Shown here piece after piece: positions 27,272 through 37,112 of a DNA stretch of 57,027 nucleotides (the first letter of the stretch is position 1; each line of letters begins with the position of its first letter). The DNA is taken from positions 1 to 57,027 of the forward strand of contig CANPZU010000015.1 in NCBI GenBank assembly GCA_947588825.1. Direction: 5' to 3'. The notes below the pieces were generated by a model. That model was not told where the DNA came from. It was given only the letters and a program-made list of their open reading frames with translations, and did no database searches. Origin of the DNA: an uncultured Clostridia bacterium. GTDB taxonomy: Bacteria; Bacillota; Clostridia; Oscillospirales; CAG-272. The position numbers and the translations under genes were made by a program.

Positions 27272-27694
27272 ATGCCTACATTTAACCAACTGGTTAAGCA
27301 GGGAAGAAAAAAGTCAGTATACAAGTCTAAGGCTCCGGTGCTTCAGAAGGGCTTTAACTCATTGAGCAACAAGCCGACCGACCAAAGCGCTCCCCAAAAG
27401 AGAGGAGTATGTACCAAGGTTTCGACCACCAACCCTAAGAAGCCTAACTCCGCCATACGTAAGATAGCGAGAGTGAGACTTACCAACGGACTTGAGGTCA
27501 CGACCTATATTCCCGGGATCGGACACAATCTTCAGGAACACTCTGTTGTACTGATAAGAGGCGGAAGAGTCCGTGACCTGCCCGGTGTGAGATATCACAT
27601 CATTCGCGGCACCCTTGACACACAGGGCGTCGACGCGCGCAGACAAGGCCGTTCAAAGTACGGCGCTAAGAGACCCAAGGCCGCAAAGAAGTAA
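27272..27694 (+). CDS. rpsL: 30S ribosomal protein S12, Arg at position 101
   Basis: 140 residues from ATG 27272 (AGGAGG upstream; an in-frame ATG at 27176 lies in the leader). S12 shapes the decoding centre. The loop [11 protein letters not shown] keeps Lys56 and Lys57. The second streptomycin loop reads [13 protein letters not shown], with Arg (codon CGT, 27572-27574) where Bacillus subtilis has Lys101 and E. coli Lys87. The 14-residue N-terminal insertion is the Gram-positive form. First gene of the str-type operon; rpoB and rpoC are not upstream. Confidence 0.98.
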   Translation: MPTFNQLVKQGRKKSVYKSKAPVLQKGFNSLSNKPTDQSAPQKRGVCTKVSTTNPKKPNSAIRKIARVRLTNGLEVTTYIPGIGHNLQEHSVVLIRGGRVRDLPGVRYHIIRGTLDTQGVDARRQGRSKYGAKRPKAAKK

Positions 27695-27822
27695 GCGGCA
27701 TGGAAAGGTAAATCGGTTTTTTTATCGTTTGTGCACACAGAGTTTTTTGCTGATTATCACAATGTTTATTGTTTTATCTGACAAGCTGTGTCCTGCACTG
27801 CGGAAGAAATCTTTCGAGTACC

Positions 27823-27834
27823 TATGATATCATA
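27823..27834. repeat. 12-bp palindrome before rpsG
   Basis: TATGATATCATA is a perfect palindrome in the 165-bp rpsL-rpsG gap, 13 bp before the rpsG Shine-Dalgarno. It may act in mRNA folding or as a protein site; nothing further supports either. Confidence 0.4.
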
Positions 27835-27859
27835 TTTTTAATGAAGGAGGGAAGTTAAA

Positions 27860-28330
27860 GTGCCGAGAAGAGGACAAATTTCCAAAAGAGAAGTATTGCC
27901 GGATCCGCTGTACGGATCTACATTGGTGACAAAACTCATCAATAACATCATGTACGACGGCAAGAAGGGCGTCGCTCAGAAAATAGTATACGATGCTTTC
28001 AAGATCGTAGAAGAGAAATCCGAGAAGAACCCCCTTGAAGTGTTCACTGCTGCTCTTGAGAATGTAATGCCGGTGCTTGAGGTCAAGGCCCGCCGTTTGG
28101 GCGGTTCGACCTATCAGGTGCCTATGGAGGTAAGACCCGCAAGAAGACAGACTTTGGGTCTTCGCTGGCTTAGAACTTATTCGAGACAGCGCAGTGAAAA
28201 GACGATGGCCGAACGTCTTGCAGCCGAGATAATGGATGCTGCCAACAGCATGGGCGGAGCATTTAAGAAGAAGGAAGAAACACACAGAATGGCCGAAGCC
28301 AACAAGGCTTTTGCGCACATCAGATACTGA
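27860..28330 (+). CDS. rpsG: 30S ribosomal protein S7
   Basis: 156 residues from a GTG start with AAGGAGG upstream. Standard S7 landmarks: [20 protein letters not shown], the beta-hairpin [20 protein letters not shown], and the C-terminal AFAHIRY. S7 nucleates the 30S head and, in E. coli, represses its own operon. Triple GAGTTATT-like repeats lie between its stop and fusA. Confidence 0.98.
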   Translation: MPRRGQISKREVLPDPLYGSTLVTKLINNIMYDGKKGVAQKIVYDAFKIVEEKSEKNPLEVFTAALENVMPVLEVKARRLGGSTYQVPMEVRPARRQTLGLRWLRTYSRQRSEKTMAERLAAEIMDAANSMGGAFKKKEETHRMAEANKAFAHIRY

Positions 28331-28368
28331 GTTATTGAGTTATTGAGTTTTAAGGAGACACTGAAAAT

Positions 28369-30453
28369 ATGCCGAGAGAATACTCTCTTGAAAATACCCG
28401 TAATATAGGTATAATGGCGCATATCGATGCGGGAAAGACCACGACTACCGAAAGAATACTCTTTTATACGGGTAAGACACACAAGATGGGTGAGGTTCAC
28501 GACGGCGGAGCGACAATGGACTGGATGGAGCAGGAGCAGGAAAGAGGAATCACCATAACCTCCGCCGCGACGACCTGCTATTGGAAGGGAAATCGTATAA
28601 ACATAATAGATACCCCCGGGCATGTCGACTTTACCGTTGAGGTAGAACGTTCACTTCGTGTGCTTGACGGCTCTGTAACTGTACTCTGCGCAAAGGGCGG
28701 CGTTGAGCCGCAGTCAGAGACGGTTTGGCGTCAGGCGGACAAATACCGTGTACCGAGAATGGTATACGTCAACAAAATGGACATAATGGGAGCCGACTTT
28801 TTCCGTTGTGTCAAGATGCTCCGTGAGCGTCTTAAAGCAAATGCCGTACCGATCCAGCTTCCTATCGGATCCGAGGATCAGTTCAAAGGTATTGTCGATC
28901 TTATGAATATGGAATCGGACGTTTATTACGACGATTTGGGAAAAGACATGAGAGTCGAACCGGTACCCGAGAATATGATGGAAATTGCCGAGCAGTACAG
29001 GCAGCAAATGATCGAGGCGATCGTTGAGACTGACGAGGACCTTACAATGAAATACCTTGAGGGCGAGGAGATCACGGTAGACGAGCTCAAGGCGGCGCTC
29101 AGAAGGGCTACAATAAGCAACGAGATAGTTCCCGTTATTTGCGGAACGTCATACAGAAATAAGGGAGTGCAGAAGCTGCTTGATGCGGTTGTGGACTACA
29201 TGCCGGCTCCCGTCGACATCCCCGCCATAAAGGGTATAGATCCTCGACGTGACGAAGGGGAAAACGAGGTTGAGCGTCATTCCGATGACAACGCGCCTTT
29301 TTCAGCGCTTGCGTTCAAGATTATGACGGATCCTTATGTGGGAAGGCTCACCTTTTTCCGCGTTTACTCGGGTACCGTCTTAGCGGGAACGACCGTTTAC
29401 AACTCGGTCAAGAAAGTCAGAGAGCGCTTTGGCAGGATACTTCAGATGCATGCCAACGAGAGAAAGGATATCGAGGAGTGTTACTCGGGTGACATTGCCG
29501 CGGTCGTGGGACTTAAAAACACCACTACGGGCGACACCTTGTGCGCCGAATCCGATCCTGTTATACTCGAGTCCATGGAATTCCCGGAGCCTGTTATCAA
29601 AGTCGCTATCGAGCCGAAGACCAAGGCCGGTCAGGAGAAAATGGGTATAGCGCTTTCCAAGCTTGCCGAAGAAGACCCGACGTTCAGAACCTACACCGAC
29701 GAGGAAACGGGTCAGACCATTATCGCCGGAATGGGCGAGCTTCATCTTGAAATTATCGTTGACAGACTTCTGCGTGAGTTCAAGGTGGAGGCAAATATAG
29801 GTAAGCCGCAGGTATCTTACAAGGAGACCATAAAAAAGAGCGCCGATTCGGACACCAAATATGCGCGTCAGTCCGGCGGTAAGGGCCAGTACGGTCACGT
29901 CAAGATCACAATTGAGCCCAACGAACCCGGAAAGGGCTATGAGTTTATCAACAAAGTGGTGGGCGGCGCTATTCCAAAGGAATACATTCCCGCCGTCGAC
30001 GCAGGTATTCAGGGCGCTATGACGGCCGGAGTACTGGCGGGATATAACGTTGTTGACGTCAAAGTCACTCTTTACGACGGTTCGTATCACGAGGTCGACT
30101 CTTCGGAGATGGCGTTCAAGATCGCGGGTTCAATGGCGTTCAAGGACGCGATGAAGAAGGCAAGTCCCGTCATTACCGAGCCTATTATGAAGGTTGTCAC
30201 CATCACTCCCGAGGATTATCTTGGAGACGTCATAGGAGATTTCAACAGCCGCCGCGGACAAATACAATCCATGGAGCCTATATCGGGCGCTCATGAAATA
30301 GTCGCGATGGTTCCTCTTGCCGAGATGTTCGGATATGCTACCGACCTTCGCAGCAAAACGCAGGGAAGAGGGCAGTATTCTATGGAACCGAGTCATTTTT
30401 CCGAGGTTCCGAAGTCGATAATGGACGATATAATAGCGGGCAAGAAGCAATAA
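28369..30453 (+). CDS. fusA: elongation factor G
   Basis: 694 residues. G1 [10 protein letters not shown]2 region [13 protein letters not shown]3 DTPGHVDF, G4 VNKMD, then domains II-V ending DIIAGKKQ. It drives tRNA-mRNA translocation. AAGGAG lies before the ATG. One complete copy, in normal rpsG-fusA-tuf order. Confidence 0.98.
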   Translation: MPREYSLENTRNIGIMAHIDAGKTTTTERILFYTGKTHKMGEVHDGGATMDWMEQEQERGITITSAATTCYWKGNRINIIDTPGHVDFTVEVERSLRVLDGSVTVLCAKGGVEPQSETVWRQADKYRVPRMVYVNKMDIMGADFFRCVKMLRERLKANAVPIQLPIGSEDQFKGIVDLMNMESDVYYDDLGKDMRVEPVPENMMEIAEQYRQQMIEAIVETDEDLTMKYLEGEEITVDELKAALRRATISNEIVPVICGTSYRNKGVQKLLDAVVDYMPAPVDIPAIKGIDPRRDEGENEVERHSDDNAPFSALAFKIMTDPYVGRLTFFRVYSGTVLAGTTVYNSVKKVRERFGRILQMHANERKDIEECYSGDIAAVVGLKNTTTGDTLCAESDPVILESMEFPEPVIKVAIEPKTKAGQEKMGIALSKLAEEDPTFRTYTDEETGQTIIAGMGELHLEIIVDRLLREFKVEANIGKPQVSYKETIKKSADSDTKYARQSGGKGQYGHVKITIEPNEPGKGYEFINKVVGGAIPKEYIPAVDAGIQGAMTAGVLAGYNVVDVKVTLYDGSYHEVDSSEMAFKIAGSMAFKDAMKKASPVITEPIMKVVTITPEDYLGDVIGDFNSRRGQIQSMEPISGAHEIVAMVPLAEMFGYATDLRSKTQGRGQYSMEPSHFSEVPKSIMDDIIAGKKQ

Positions 30454-30509
30454 TAAACAATTTAATTAAATCAAAATAAAATAACTAAAAATTTTGGAGG
30501 AAAATCACA

Positions 30510-31715
30510 ATGGCAAAAGCTAAGTTTGAGAGAACCAAACCGCATGTCAACATTGGTACTATCGGACATGTTGACCACGGCAAAACAACACTTACCGCAG
30601 CGATCACAAAGACACTTTCCCTTTCAAACAGCAATATCGAGTTCATGGCTTACGACCAAATCGATAACGCACCCGAAGAGAAAGCAAGAGGAATCACAAT
30701 CAACACAAGACACGTTGAGTACGAAACAGAAGCGCGTCACTACGCGCACGTTGACTGCCCCGGGCACGCGGACTATGTCAAGAATATGATTACGGGTGCC
30801 GCTCAGATGGACGGTGCGATCCTCGTTGTCGCCGGTACCGACGGACCTCTTCAGCAGACACGTGAGCATGTGCTTCTTGCACGTCAGGTGGGCGTTCCCG
30901 CAATTGTTGTTTTCATGAACAAGACAGACCTTGTTGACGACGAAGAACTGCTTGATCTTGCCGAAATGGAAGTCAGAGAGCTCCTTTCCGAGTATGACTT
31001 CCCCGGCGATGAGACGCCTATCATTCGCGGATCTGCCCGCAACGCCCTTGAGTGCCCCTCAAAGGATCCTTCCGATCCCGCATACGCTCCTATTCTTGAG
31101 CTTATGCACGCGGTTGACACTTATATCCCCACACCCGACAGAAAGTCTGATCTTCCGTTCCTTATGCCTGTTGAGGACGTGTTCTCCATTTCCGGACGCG
31201 GAACCGTTGCTACAGGTAGAGTAGAGCGCGGAACGGTTAAGGTTGGAGACGTTGTCGAGATTATCGGTCTCACCGAAGAGAGAAAGAAAACAACCGTTAC
31301 AGGTGTTGAGATGTTCCATAAGCTTATGGACCTTGCCGAGGCGGGAGACAACATCGGCGCACTTCTTCGCGGTATCGCAAAAAACGAGATTGAAAGAGGA
31401 CAGGTTCTCTGTGCACCCGGAACGATAAACCCCCACACAAAGTTTGTCGGACAGGTTTACGTTCTGACCGAGAAGGAAGGCGGACGTCACGGTCCCTTCT
31501 TCGCAGGCTACAGACCTCAGTTCTATTTCAGAACAACCGACGTTACAGGTACCATTTCTCTTCCTGCAGATGTTGAGATGTGCCGCCCCGGTGACAATGT
31601 AAATCTCACCGTTGAGCTTATCACTCCCATCGCGATTGAGAAGGGACTGCGTTTTGCTATCCGTGAGGGCGGCAGAACAGTCGGTTCCGGCGTCGTTTCC
31701 GATATCCTCGCATAA
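30510..31715 (+). CDS. tuf: elongation factor Tu
   Basis: 401 residues. G1 GHVDHGKT, G2 [15 protein letters not shown]3 [11 protein letters not shown]4 NKTD (NKCD is more common) and beta-barrel domains 2 and 3. It delivers aminoacyl-tRNA to the ribosome. GGAGG precedes the ATG. Codon choice looks more biased than in neighbours, as expected for a highly expressed gene. A terminator follows. Confidence 0.98.
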   Translation: MAKAKFERTKPHVNIGTIGHVDHGKTTLTAAITKTLSLSNSNIEFMAYDQIDNAPEEKARGITINTRHVEYETEARHYAHVDCPGHADYVKNMITGAAQMDGAILVVAGTDGPLQQTREHVLLARQVGVPAIVVFMNKTDLVDDEELLDLAEMEVRELLSEYDFPGDETPIIRGSARNALECPSKDPSDPAYAPILELMHAVDTYIPTPDRKSDLPFLMPVEDVFSISGRGTVATGRVERGTVKVGDVVEIIGLTEERKKTTVTGVEMFHKLMDLAEAGDNIGALLRGIAKNEIERGQVLCAPGTINPHTKFVGQVYVLTEKEGGRHGPFFAGYRPQFYFRTTDVTGTISLPADVEMCRPGDNVNLTVELITPIAIEKGLRFAIREGGRTVGSGVVSDILA

Positions 31716-31753
31716 GCCGTAAATCAGTTTCGGGTATTTTACCCGCATTACTT

Positions 31754-31798
31754 CAAAAGCAAGGCGGGCGGTAAATTCTGTCCGCTTTGCTTTTGTCA
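31754..31798 (+). terminator. terminator after tuf
   Basis: CAAAAGCAAGGCGG (31754-31767) pairs with CCGCTTTGCTTTTG (31782-31795) with one wobble. The T-rich arm and tail end the str-type operon and overlap the ribU promoter -35. Confidence 0.82.
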
Positions 31799-31821
31799 AT
31801 TTACATTTTATTTTATATAAT
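31793..31821 (+). promoter_or_regulatory. promoter of the FMN riboswitch/ribU unit
   Basis: TTGTCA (31793-31798) and TATAAT (31816-31821), 17-bp spacer, overlapping the tuf terminator tail. Confidence 0.7.
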
Positions 31822-31847
31822 TACATAATAGAATCATCATAGTTTAC

Positions 31848-31959
31848 GATTAACTTTGGGGGTTGGTGAAAATCCACATCGGCGGTAAAGTCCGCGCGCT
31901 TAGGCTGAACGGGTGAAATTCCCGTACCGACGGTATAGTCCGGATGAGAAAAGGTAATC
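31848..31959 (+). promoter_or_regulatory. FMN riboswitch (RFN element)
   Basis: P1 is formed by GATTAACTTT (31848-31857) and AAAGGTAATC (31950-31959, one mismatch). Conserved blocks are GGTGAAAATCC, CGGCGGTAAAGTCCG, GGGTGAAATTCCCG and CCGACGGTATAGTCCGGATG. It precedes a riboflavin transporter, so FMN would shut off uptake. Downstream, TCCCTT (31984-31989) can pair with AAGGGA (32007-32012), the ribU Shine-Dalgarno, which points to translational control. Confidence 0.95.
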
Positions 31960-32019
31960 TCTTTCACGATTTCTTTTTTCATTTCCCTTAAAGCAAAACC
32001 GATTTGAAGGGAGATTGAA

Positions 32020-32718
32020 ATGAATACTACAGCAAATATACTTAAAATTAAAAAGCTGGCCATTGCGGCCGTATTTTCTGCGCTTGCATATGCGATGACC
32101 TTTGTGGTGCATATCGGCGTACAGTTTTTGACTCTTGACTTTAAAGACGCCGTGCTGCTTATAGGCGCAATGATTTGCGGTCCTGTTTACGCTATCGTCA
32201 TGCCGATGATTGTGGCAGTTATAGAGCTTGCAACAATAAGCGACACCGGAGTTTACGGTCTTATAATGAACTTCATTTCCTCTGTGGCTTTCTGCCTTCC
32301 GGCAGCGCTGATTTACAGCCGCAGACGGAATTTTGTCTTTGCAATTGTCGGCATATGCACCTCGGTTGTGTCGATGACCGTCTGCATGATGGCGGCAAAT
32401 CTGATTGTTACACCTTATTTCATGCATACGACAGTCGACGCCGTTATAGGTCTTATTCCCACTCTTCTGCTCCCATTTAATCTTGCAAAATCGATTCTCA
32501 ATGCGGGACTTGTTGCAGCGCTTTACAAGCCTGTTTCAACCGCTCTTAAGCGAGCGAAAGTGATCGGACTTGAAAGCTTTGGAAAGGCGGACGAAGGGCA
32601 AAAGGCGTTTTCTTCAAAGTCTGTTTTGATGCTTGTTCTTTCCGTTTTGTTTATTGCAATCGGATTTGTTATTTGCCTTGTTTTCCTCAAGGGCAACATA
32701 GATTTTTGGAGCAAATAA
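32020..32718 (+). CDS. ribU: ECF riboflavin transporter S component RibU
   Basis: 232 residues. The N-terminal AAVFSALAYAMTFVVHI helix and KDAVLLIGAMICGPVYAI segment are typical of S components that bind riboflavin and dock on a shared EcfAA'T module, absent from this window. Usual RibU proteins have six helices; this one has an additional C-terminal helix (about 200-225) after a charged linker. An FMN riboswitch lies directly upstream, which supports riboflavin as substrate. GAAGGGAG precedes the ATG. Confidence 0.93.
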   Translation: MNTTANILKIKKLAIAAVFSALAYAMTFVVHIGVQFLTLDFKDAVLLIGAMICGPVYAIVMPMIVAVIELATISDTGVYGLIMNFISSVAFCLPAALIYSRRRNFVFAIVGICTSVVSMTVCMMAANLIVTPYFMHTTVDAVIGLIPTLLLPFNLAKSILNAGLVAALYKPVSTALKRAKVIGLESFGKADEGQKAFSSKSVLMLVLSVLFIAIGFVICLVFLKGNIDFWSK

Positions 32719-32775
32719 GACTCGATAATTGCTTTCGGGATACGGGATATATAAAACTAAGGAAACATCAACGAA

Positions 32776-33273
32776 ATGGTTGAAGCTATAGAACACTTTT
32801 TTCTTGAATTTTTGGGACGGGAGTTTTGCGTTTTTTTCTGCTCCATGATTCCTATAATAGAGCTTCGCGGCGGGATACCTCTTGCCGCGGCGCTCGGGCT
32901 GCCCTTTTGGCAGTCCTACATAATCGCGGTTGTCGGAAATCTCATCCCGGTGCCTTTTATTCTCCTCTTTATTCGCGCTATACTTAAGTGGATGAATAAA
33001 ATCCCGCACCTTTGCAAGGTGTCTCTTTGGCTTGAAAAAAAAGCTGATAAGCACAAGGAAAAGATAGAAAAATACTCATTTTGGGGACTTTTCCTTTTTG
33101 TTGCGATTCCTCTTCCCGGAACGGGGGCATGGACCGGTTCGCTTGTCGCGGCTCTTATTAACACAAGGTTTTATAAAGCCATAGCGGCGATAGTGCTCGG
33201 CGTACTGAGCGCCGGGGTGATAATGACCCTCATAAGCTACGGAATTCTCGGATTTTTATCCTTTTTGATATAG
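32776..33273 (+). CDS. COG2426 small-molecule export family membrane protein
   Basis: 165 residues, about four to five membrane segments. Signatures SMIPIIELRGGIPLAAALGL and AIPLPGTGAWTGSLVAAL, two related inverted halves with Pro-Gly turns, match the family annotated as putative small multidrug export proteins (related to the DedA fold). The real substrate is untested. It follows ribU by 57 bp and may share its transcript. Confidence 0.85.
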   Translation: MVEAIEHFFLEFLGREFCVFFCSMIPIIELRGGIPLAAALGLPFWQSYIIAVVGNLIPVPFILLFIRAILKWMNKIPHLCKVSLWLEKKADKHKEKIEKYSFWGLFLFVAIPLPGTGAWTGSLVAALINTRFYKAIAAIVLGVLSAGVIMTLISYGILGFLSFLI

Positions 33274-33279
33274 AAGCTA

Positions 33280-33308
33280 TTGCAAAGACCAAACCGTTGT
33301 GATATAAT
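33280..33308 (+). promoter_or_regulatory. promoter of the SAM riboswitch/metK unit
   Basis: TTGCAA (33280-33285) and extended -10 TGA-TATAAT (33303-33308), 17-bp spacer, 26 bp before the riboswitch. The -35 overlaps the end region of the exporter gene. Confidence 0.85.
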
Positions 33309-33334
33309 AAATTCATAATAAGAAAAAATAAAAT

Positions 33335-33421
33335 ATCTTATCAAGAGTGATGGAGGGACTGGCCCTGTGAAGTCACGGCAACCTGCGTTATGCAAGGTGC
33401 CAATTCCGTGGAGATGAGAGC
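33335..33421 (+). promoter_or_regulatory. SAM-I (S-box) riboswitch
   Basis: Conserved series CTTATCAAGAGTGATGGAGG, GACTGGCCC, TGAAGTCACGGCAACC, AAGGTGCCAATTCC and GATGAGAG. It controls metK: S-adenosylmethionine binding should lower expression. A 13-bp hairpin follows directly, and CCGTGG (33406-33411) can alternatively pair with CCACGG (33431-33436) inside it. Confidence 0.95.
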
Positions 33422-33450
33422 TTTCGGCGTCCACGGAGTGGACGCCGAAA
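33422..33450 (+). promoter_or_regulatory. expression-platform hairpin without T tract
   Basis: TTTCGGCGTCCAC (33422-33434) pairs perfectly with GTGGACGCCGAAA (33438-33450) over a GGA loop. The next bases, CTGTATCGCTCTG, contain no T run, so ordinary intrinsic termination is doubtful. Confidence 0.85.
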
Positions 33451-33484
33451 CTGTATCGCTCTGTCAAAGGGAAAGGAAAATAAT

Positions 33485-34678
33485 ATGAAAAGGCTGTTTA
33501 CATCCGAATCGGTAACCGAGGGACATCCCGATAAAATTTGCGATATTATATCCGATTCGATACTTGACGAAATACTTAAAAACGATCCGAACGCAAGGGT
33601 GGCGTGCGAGACCACGGCGACAACCGGACTTATATATATAATGGGCGAGATAACCACGACTGCCTCGGTCAAGTATGACGAGATCGTTCGAAAAGTTGTA
33701 AAAAACATCGGATACGACCGGGCAAAGTACGGTTTTGACTGCGAGACCTGCGCAGTGATAAGCGCCGTTCACACTCAATCTTCCGACATCGCCATGGGAG
33801 TTGACAGAAGTTTGGAGGCAAAAAACGGCGAGGACAGCTTATACGAAATTGGCGCAGGAGATCAGGGAATGATGTTCGGTTACGCATGCGATGAGACGCC
33901 CGAGCTTATGCCCCTTCCCATATCGCTTGCTCACAAGCTTGCAATGGCACTTACAAAAGTGAGAAAGAGCGGTAAACTTGACTATCTTCGCCCCGACGGA
34001 AAGACACAGGTGACGGTGGAGTATGACGGGGACAGGCCGATACGCGTAGATACGGTAGTGATTTCCTCTCAGCACGACCCCGATGTCTCACACGATAGAA
34101 TCGAGGAGGATATTACAAAGCATGTGATAAAAAAGACCGTTCCCGCTTATTTGATCGACGAAAAAACCAAAATATACATTAATCCCACCGGCCGTTTTGT
34201 TATCGGCGGCCCGATGGGCGACAGCGGTCTTACCGGACGCAAAATAATTGTCGACACTTACGGCGGATATGGCAGACACGGTGGCGGCGCCTTTTCAGGC
34301 AAGGATCCGACAAAGGTTGACAGAACGGCGGCATACGCGGCAAGGTATCTTGCAAAGAATGTGGTCGCCTCAAAGATAGCAAAAAAATGCGAGATACAGC
34401 TTGCCTATGCGATAGGCGTGGCCCGGCCGGTCTCGCTTATGGTCGACACTTTCGGCACGTCAAAATACCCCGACGAGCTCATTGCCAAAGTGCTTGCAGA
34501 GCTTGTTGACCTGAGACCTGCGGCAATAATCGAGAAGTTCGGTCTCAGGAAGCCTATTTACGCCCCTCTTGCCTCATACGGACACATGGGCAGAGAAGAA
34601 CTCGGCGTATACTGGGAAAAGACAGACCTTGCGGATACCATTGCATATACCATAAAGAAAGCTTTTGAAGCGGTGTAA
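33485..34678 (+). CDS. metK: S-adenosylmethionine synthetase
   Basis: 397 residues. [20 protein letters not shown], the hexapeptide GAGDQG and the P-loop-like [16 protein letters not shown] are all present. Makes SAM from methionine and ATP. AAAGGGAAAGGA lies before the ATG. Feedback through the upstream SAM-I riboswitch is evident. Confidence 0.98.
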   Translation: MKRLFTSESVTEGHPDKICDIISDSILDEILKNDPNARVACETTATTGLIYIMGEITTTASVKYDEIVRKVVKNIGYDRAKYGFDCETCAVISAVHTQSSDIAMGVDRSLEAKNGEDSLYEIGAGDQGMMFGYACDETPELMPLPISLAHKLAMALTKVRKSGKLDYLRPDGKTQVTVEYDGDRPIRVDTVVISSQHDPDVSHDRIEEDITKHVIKKTVPAYLIDEKTKIYINPTGRFVIGGPMGDSGLTGRKIIVDTYGGYGRHGGGAFSGKDPTKVDRTAAYAARYLAKNVVASKIAKKCEIQLAYAIGVARPVSLMVDTFGTSKYPDELIAKVLAELVDLRPAAIIEKFGLRKPIYAPLASYGHMGREELGVYWEKTDLADTIAYTIKKAFEAV

Positions 34679-34723
34679 AGTCAAAAGCTCAGATGCGGCA
34701 TAGAATGTTATAGGTGATATTCT

Positions 34724-34924
34724 GTGCTGCATACTGTTTTTGAGATCGCGGTGTCGATACTCTGCGTTTACGGCGGCTATACGCTGCTTCATGATATAAT
34801 AGATATACTTGAAAGATCGGCTCAAAGATTAAAACAAAAGGAGGTAAAGCGCTGCGGCTGTGGACATAAAAGATATAAACGCACCCGAAAAGGGAAAAGG
34901 GGACGAGGCGGCGGCTGTCCTTGA
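34724..34924 (+). CDS. possible small membrane protein overlapping recD2
   Basis: 66 codons from GTG 34724, with AGGTGA 6 nt upstream. Residues 2-28 (HTVFEIAVSILCVYGGYTLL) would make one membrane helix; the second half is a basic CGCGHK/KGKRGRGGG tail that reads recD2 codons out of frame for 65 nt. The N-terminal half looks protein-like, the tail does not. It could be a genuine short gene coupled to recD2 or a chance frame. Confidence 0.35.
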   Translation: MLHTVFEIAVSILCVYGGYTLLHDIIDILERSAQRLKQKEVKRCGCGHKRYKRTRKGKRGRGGGCP

Positions 34925-37100
34925 GGGAACGGTCGAAAGAGTCACATACCAAAACAGTGACAACGGCTACAGTGTTTGCCAGATTGATGTCGGGGGAGAA
35001 GAAGTGACTATTGTCGGCATACTCCCCTACATAAGCGCCGGAGAGGCGGTAAAGGTGACGGGAAAGTGGGAGACCCATCCCTCGTACGGTCTTCAGTTCA
35101 AGGTCGAGACTTACGAAAAGGAAATCCCCGTGAACGCCGAGGCAATGTACAAGTACCTTGCTTCCGGCGCGGTAAGGGGAGTGGGCGAATCGACCGCAAG
35201 GAAAATAGTTTCTAAGTTCGGCGAGGACACCTTTGATATTATCGAGCACCATCAAAGCTATCTTTCGGACATTCCCGGCATAAGCCCGAAAAAGGCGGAA
35301 GCGATACACGAGGACTTTGTCCGTCAATTCGGAATGAGAAGTCTTATGGTACGCTTTAGGGATCATTTTGGACCCGCCACCATACTCAAAATATACAAAA
35401 AATGGGGGAGCGGCGCCGCCGATGTGATAGATGACAACCCATATCTGCTGTGCGAGGAAATATACGGCATAGGCTTTGAAAAGGCTGACTCATACGCCAT
35501 GTCGATAGGATATGATAGCTCCTGCGACAAGCGTATAGCGGCGGGAATAAAGCACGCGCTCCTTGCAAGCGCAACGCAAAACGGGCATATGTTTATCCCG
35601 GAGCATAGGCTTGTGCCTCTTGCCGCCTCCATTCTCGGAGTCGAGGAGAGCAGGGTAAAGCAGGTTTATGACAAGGGAATAAGCGGTCTCAAGACGGTAA
35701 TATATAAAAATACCAATTGCGTGTATTTGAAGGAGTACTATGAGGCGGAGCGCTTCATAGCGTTAAAGCTTGAGCTGCTTGATCGACTGTGTTCAAAGGA
35801 CGGCATAGAGGATATAGACAGGCTTATAGCATTTGTGGAGGCGGGGGAGCAGATAGAATACGCTCCGCTGCAAAAAAAAGCGATAAGGTACGCAATATCA
35901 AACGGCGTGATGATACTGACGGGCGGGCCCGGAACGGGAAAAACTACAATTATCAGGGCTATAATCAATATAGCCGAACGTATGGGACTTGAAATTGCAC
36001 TTGCCGCTCCCACGGGAAGAGCGGCCAAACGAATGTCCGAGGCGACCCAACACGAGGCAAAGACCATTCACCGTATGCTTGAGATGAAGTATGCGGGCGA
36101 GGAAGACCGGCCGGTGTTCATGCGTGATGAAAAGAATTTGCTTGACGAACAGCTTATTATCATCGATGAGTCATCGATGGTTGACAGTATGCTGATGGCG
36201 TCCCTTTTAAAGGCGATAAAGCCGGGCTCGCGGCTGATACTAATCGGCGACTCGGATCAGCTCCCCTCGGTGGGCGCGGGAAACGTGCTCTGCGACATAA
36301 TAGAAAGCGAACGCTTTTGCACGGTGCGTCTTACCGAGATATTCCGTCAGGCGCGGGAAAGCCGTATTGTGACAAACGCGCACGCGATAAACTGCGGAGA
36401 GCTTCCTATACTTGACGACAAAAGGGGCGACTTCTTTTTTATTTCAAGAGAGGACGAGCAGCTCATTCCACAAACAATCGCCGATCTCTGCCTCAACAGG
36501 TTGCCCAAAAAGTACGGAGAGAAAATAAGGAGTGAAATCCAGGTGATAACGCCCTCCAAAAAGGGAATCGCCGGCACTCAGCCCCTCAATCTCCTGCTTC
36601 AATCGGTGCAAAATCCCCCTCAAAAGGGCAAAAGAGAAAGGCTTTTCCGCGGTACGCTTTTCCGAGAGGGAGACAAGGTGATGCAGGTGAAAAACAATTA
36701 CGACATCGCGTGGAAGAAAGACGGCGAGGAAGGAGTTGGAATATTCAACGGAGACATAGGCAGGATCGTGCGTATAGATGACCAAACCGAAAGCATGATT
36801 ATCGATTTTGACGACCGAATAGCCGAATATGAATTCAGTATGCTCGAAGAGCTCGAACACGCCTACGCCATAACCGTCCACAAGAGTCAGGGAAGCGAAT
36901 ATCCGGTCGTCATACTTCCTATGTATTCCTATTCTCCGCGACTTTTGACGCGAAATTTGCTGTATACTGCGGTGACTCGTGCACAAAAAATGGTAATTCT
37001 CGTGGGCAGGGCCTCGGTAGTGGCATCTATGGTCAATAATGTCCGTCAGACGGGAAGATACACAGGGCTTTGTTATATGCTTACGCCCGATGACGATTAA
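34860..37100 (+). CDS. recD2: ATP-dependent helicase RecD2
   Basis: 746 residues from GTG; GGAGG lies about 15 nt upstream, a little far. The N-terminal OB/HhH region (GTVERVTYQNSDNGYSV, SGAVRGVGESTARKIVSKFG) is followed by SF1B motifs: Walker A LTGGPGTGKTTI, motif II IIDESSMVD, TEIFRQARES and the UvrD-like C-terminal HKSQGSEYPVVILP. RecD2 unwinds DNA 5' to 3' outside RecBCD and aids repair. Followed 12 bp later by comF. Confidence 0.95.
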   Translation: MDIKDINAPEKGKGDEAAAVLEGTVERVTYQNSDNGYSVCQIDVGGEEVTIVGILPYISAGEAVKVTGKWETHPSYGLQFKVETYEKEIPVNAEAMYKYLASGAVRGVGESTARKIVSKFGEDTFDIIEHHQSYLSDIPGISPKKAEAIHEDFVRQFGMRSLMVRFRDHFGPATILKIYKKWGSGAADVIDDNPYLLCEEIYGIGFEKADSYAMSIGYDSSCDKRIAAGIKHALLASATQNGHMFIPEHRLVPLAASILGVEESRVKQVYDKGISGLKTVIYKNTNCVYLKEYYEAERFIALKLELLDRLCSKDGIEDIDRLIAFVEAGEQIEYAPLQKKAIRYAISNGVMILTGGPGTGKTTIIRAIINIAERMGLEIALAAPTGRAAKRMSEATQHEAKTIHRMLEMKYAGEEDRPVFMRDEKNLLDEQLIIIDESSMVDSMLMASLLKAIKPGSRLILIGDSDQLPSVGAGNVLCDIIESERFCTVRLTEIFRQARESRIVTNAHAINCGELPILDDKRGDFFFISREDEQLIPQTIADLCLNRLPKKYGEKIRSEIQVITPSKKGIAGTQPLNLLLQSVQNPPQKGKRERLFRGTLFREGDKVMQVKNNYDIAWKKDGEEGVGIFNGDIGRIVRIDDQTESMIIDFDDRIAEYEFSMLEELEHAYAITVHKSQGSEYPVVILPMYSYSPRLLTRNLLYTAVTRAQKMVILVGRASVVASMVNNVRQTGRYTGLCYMLTPDDD

Positions 37101-37112
37101 GAGGTTTTTACA

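Noticed and set aside
34860-34862. A later start for RecD2
   Set aside because: No ATG/GTG with a closer ribosome site lies before the conserved GTVERVTYQNSDNGYSV segment, so the GTG at 34860 is kept despite the long spacing.
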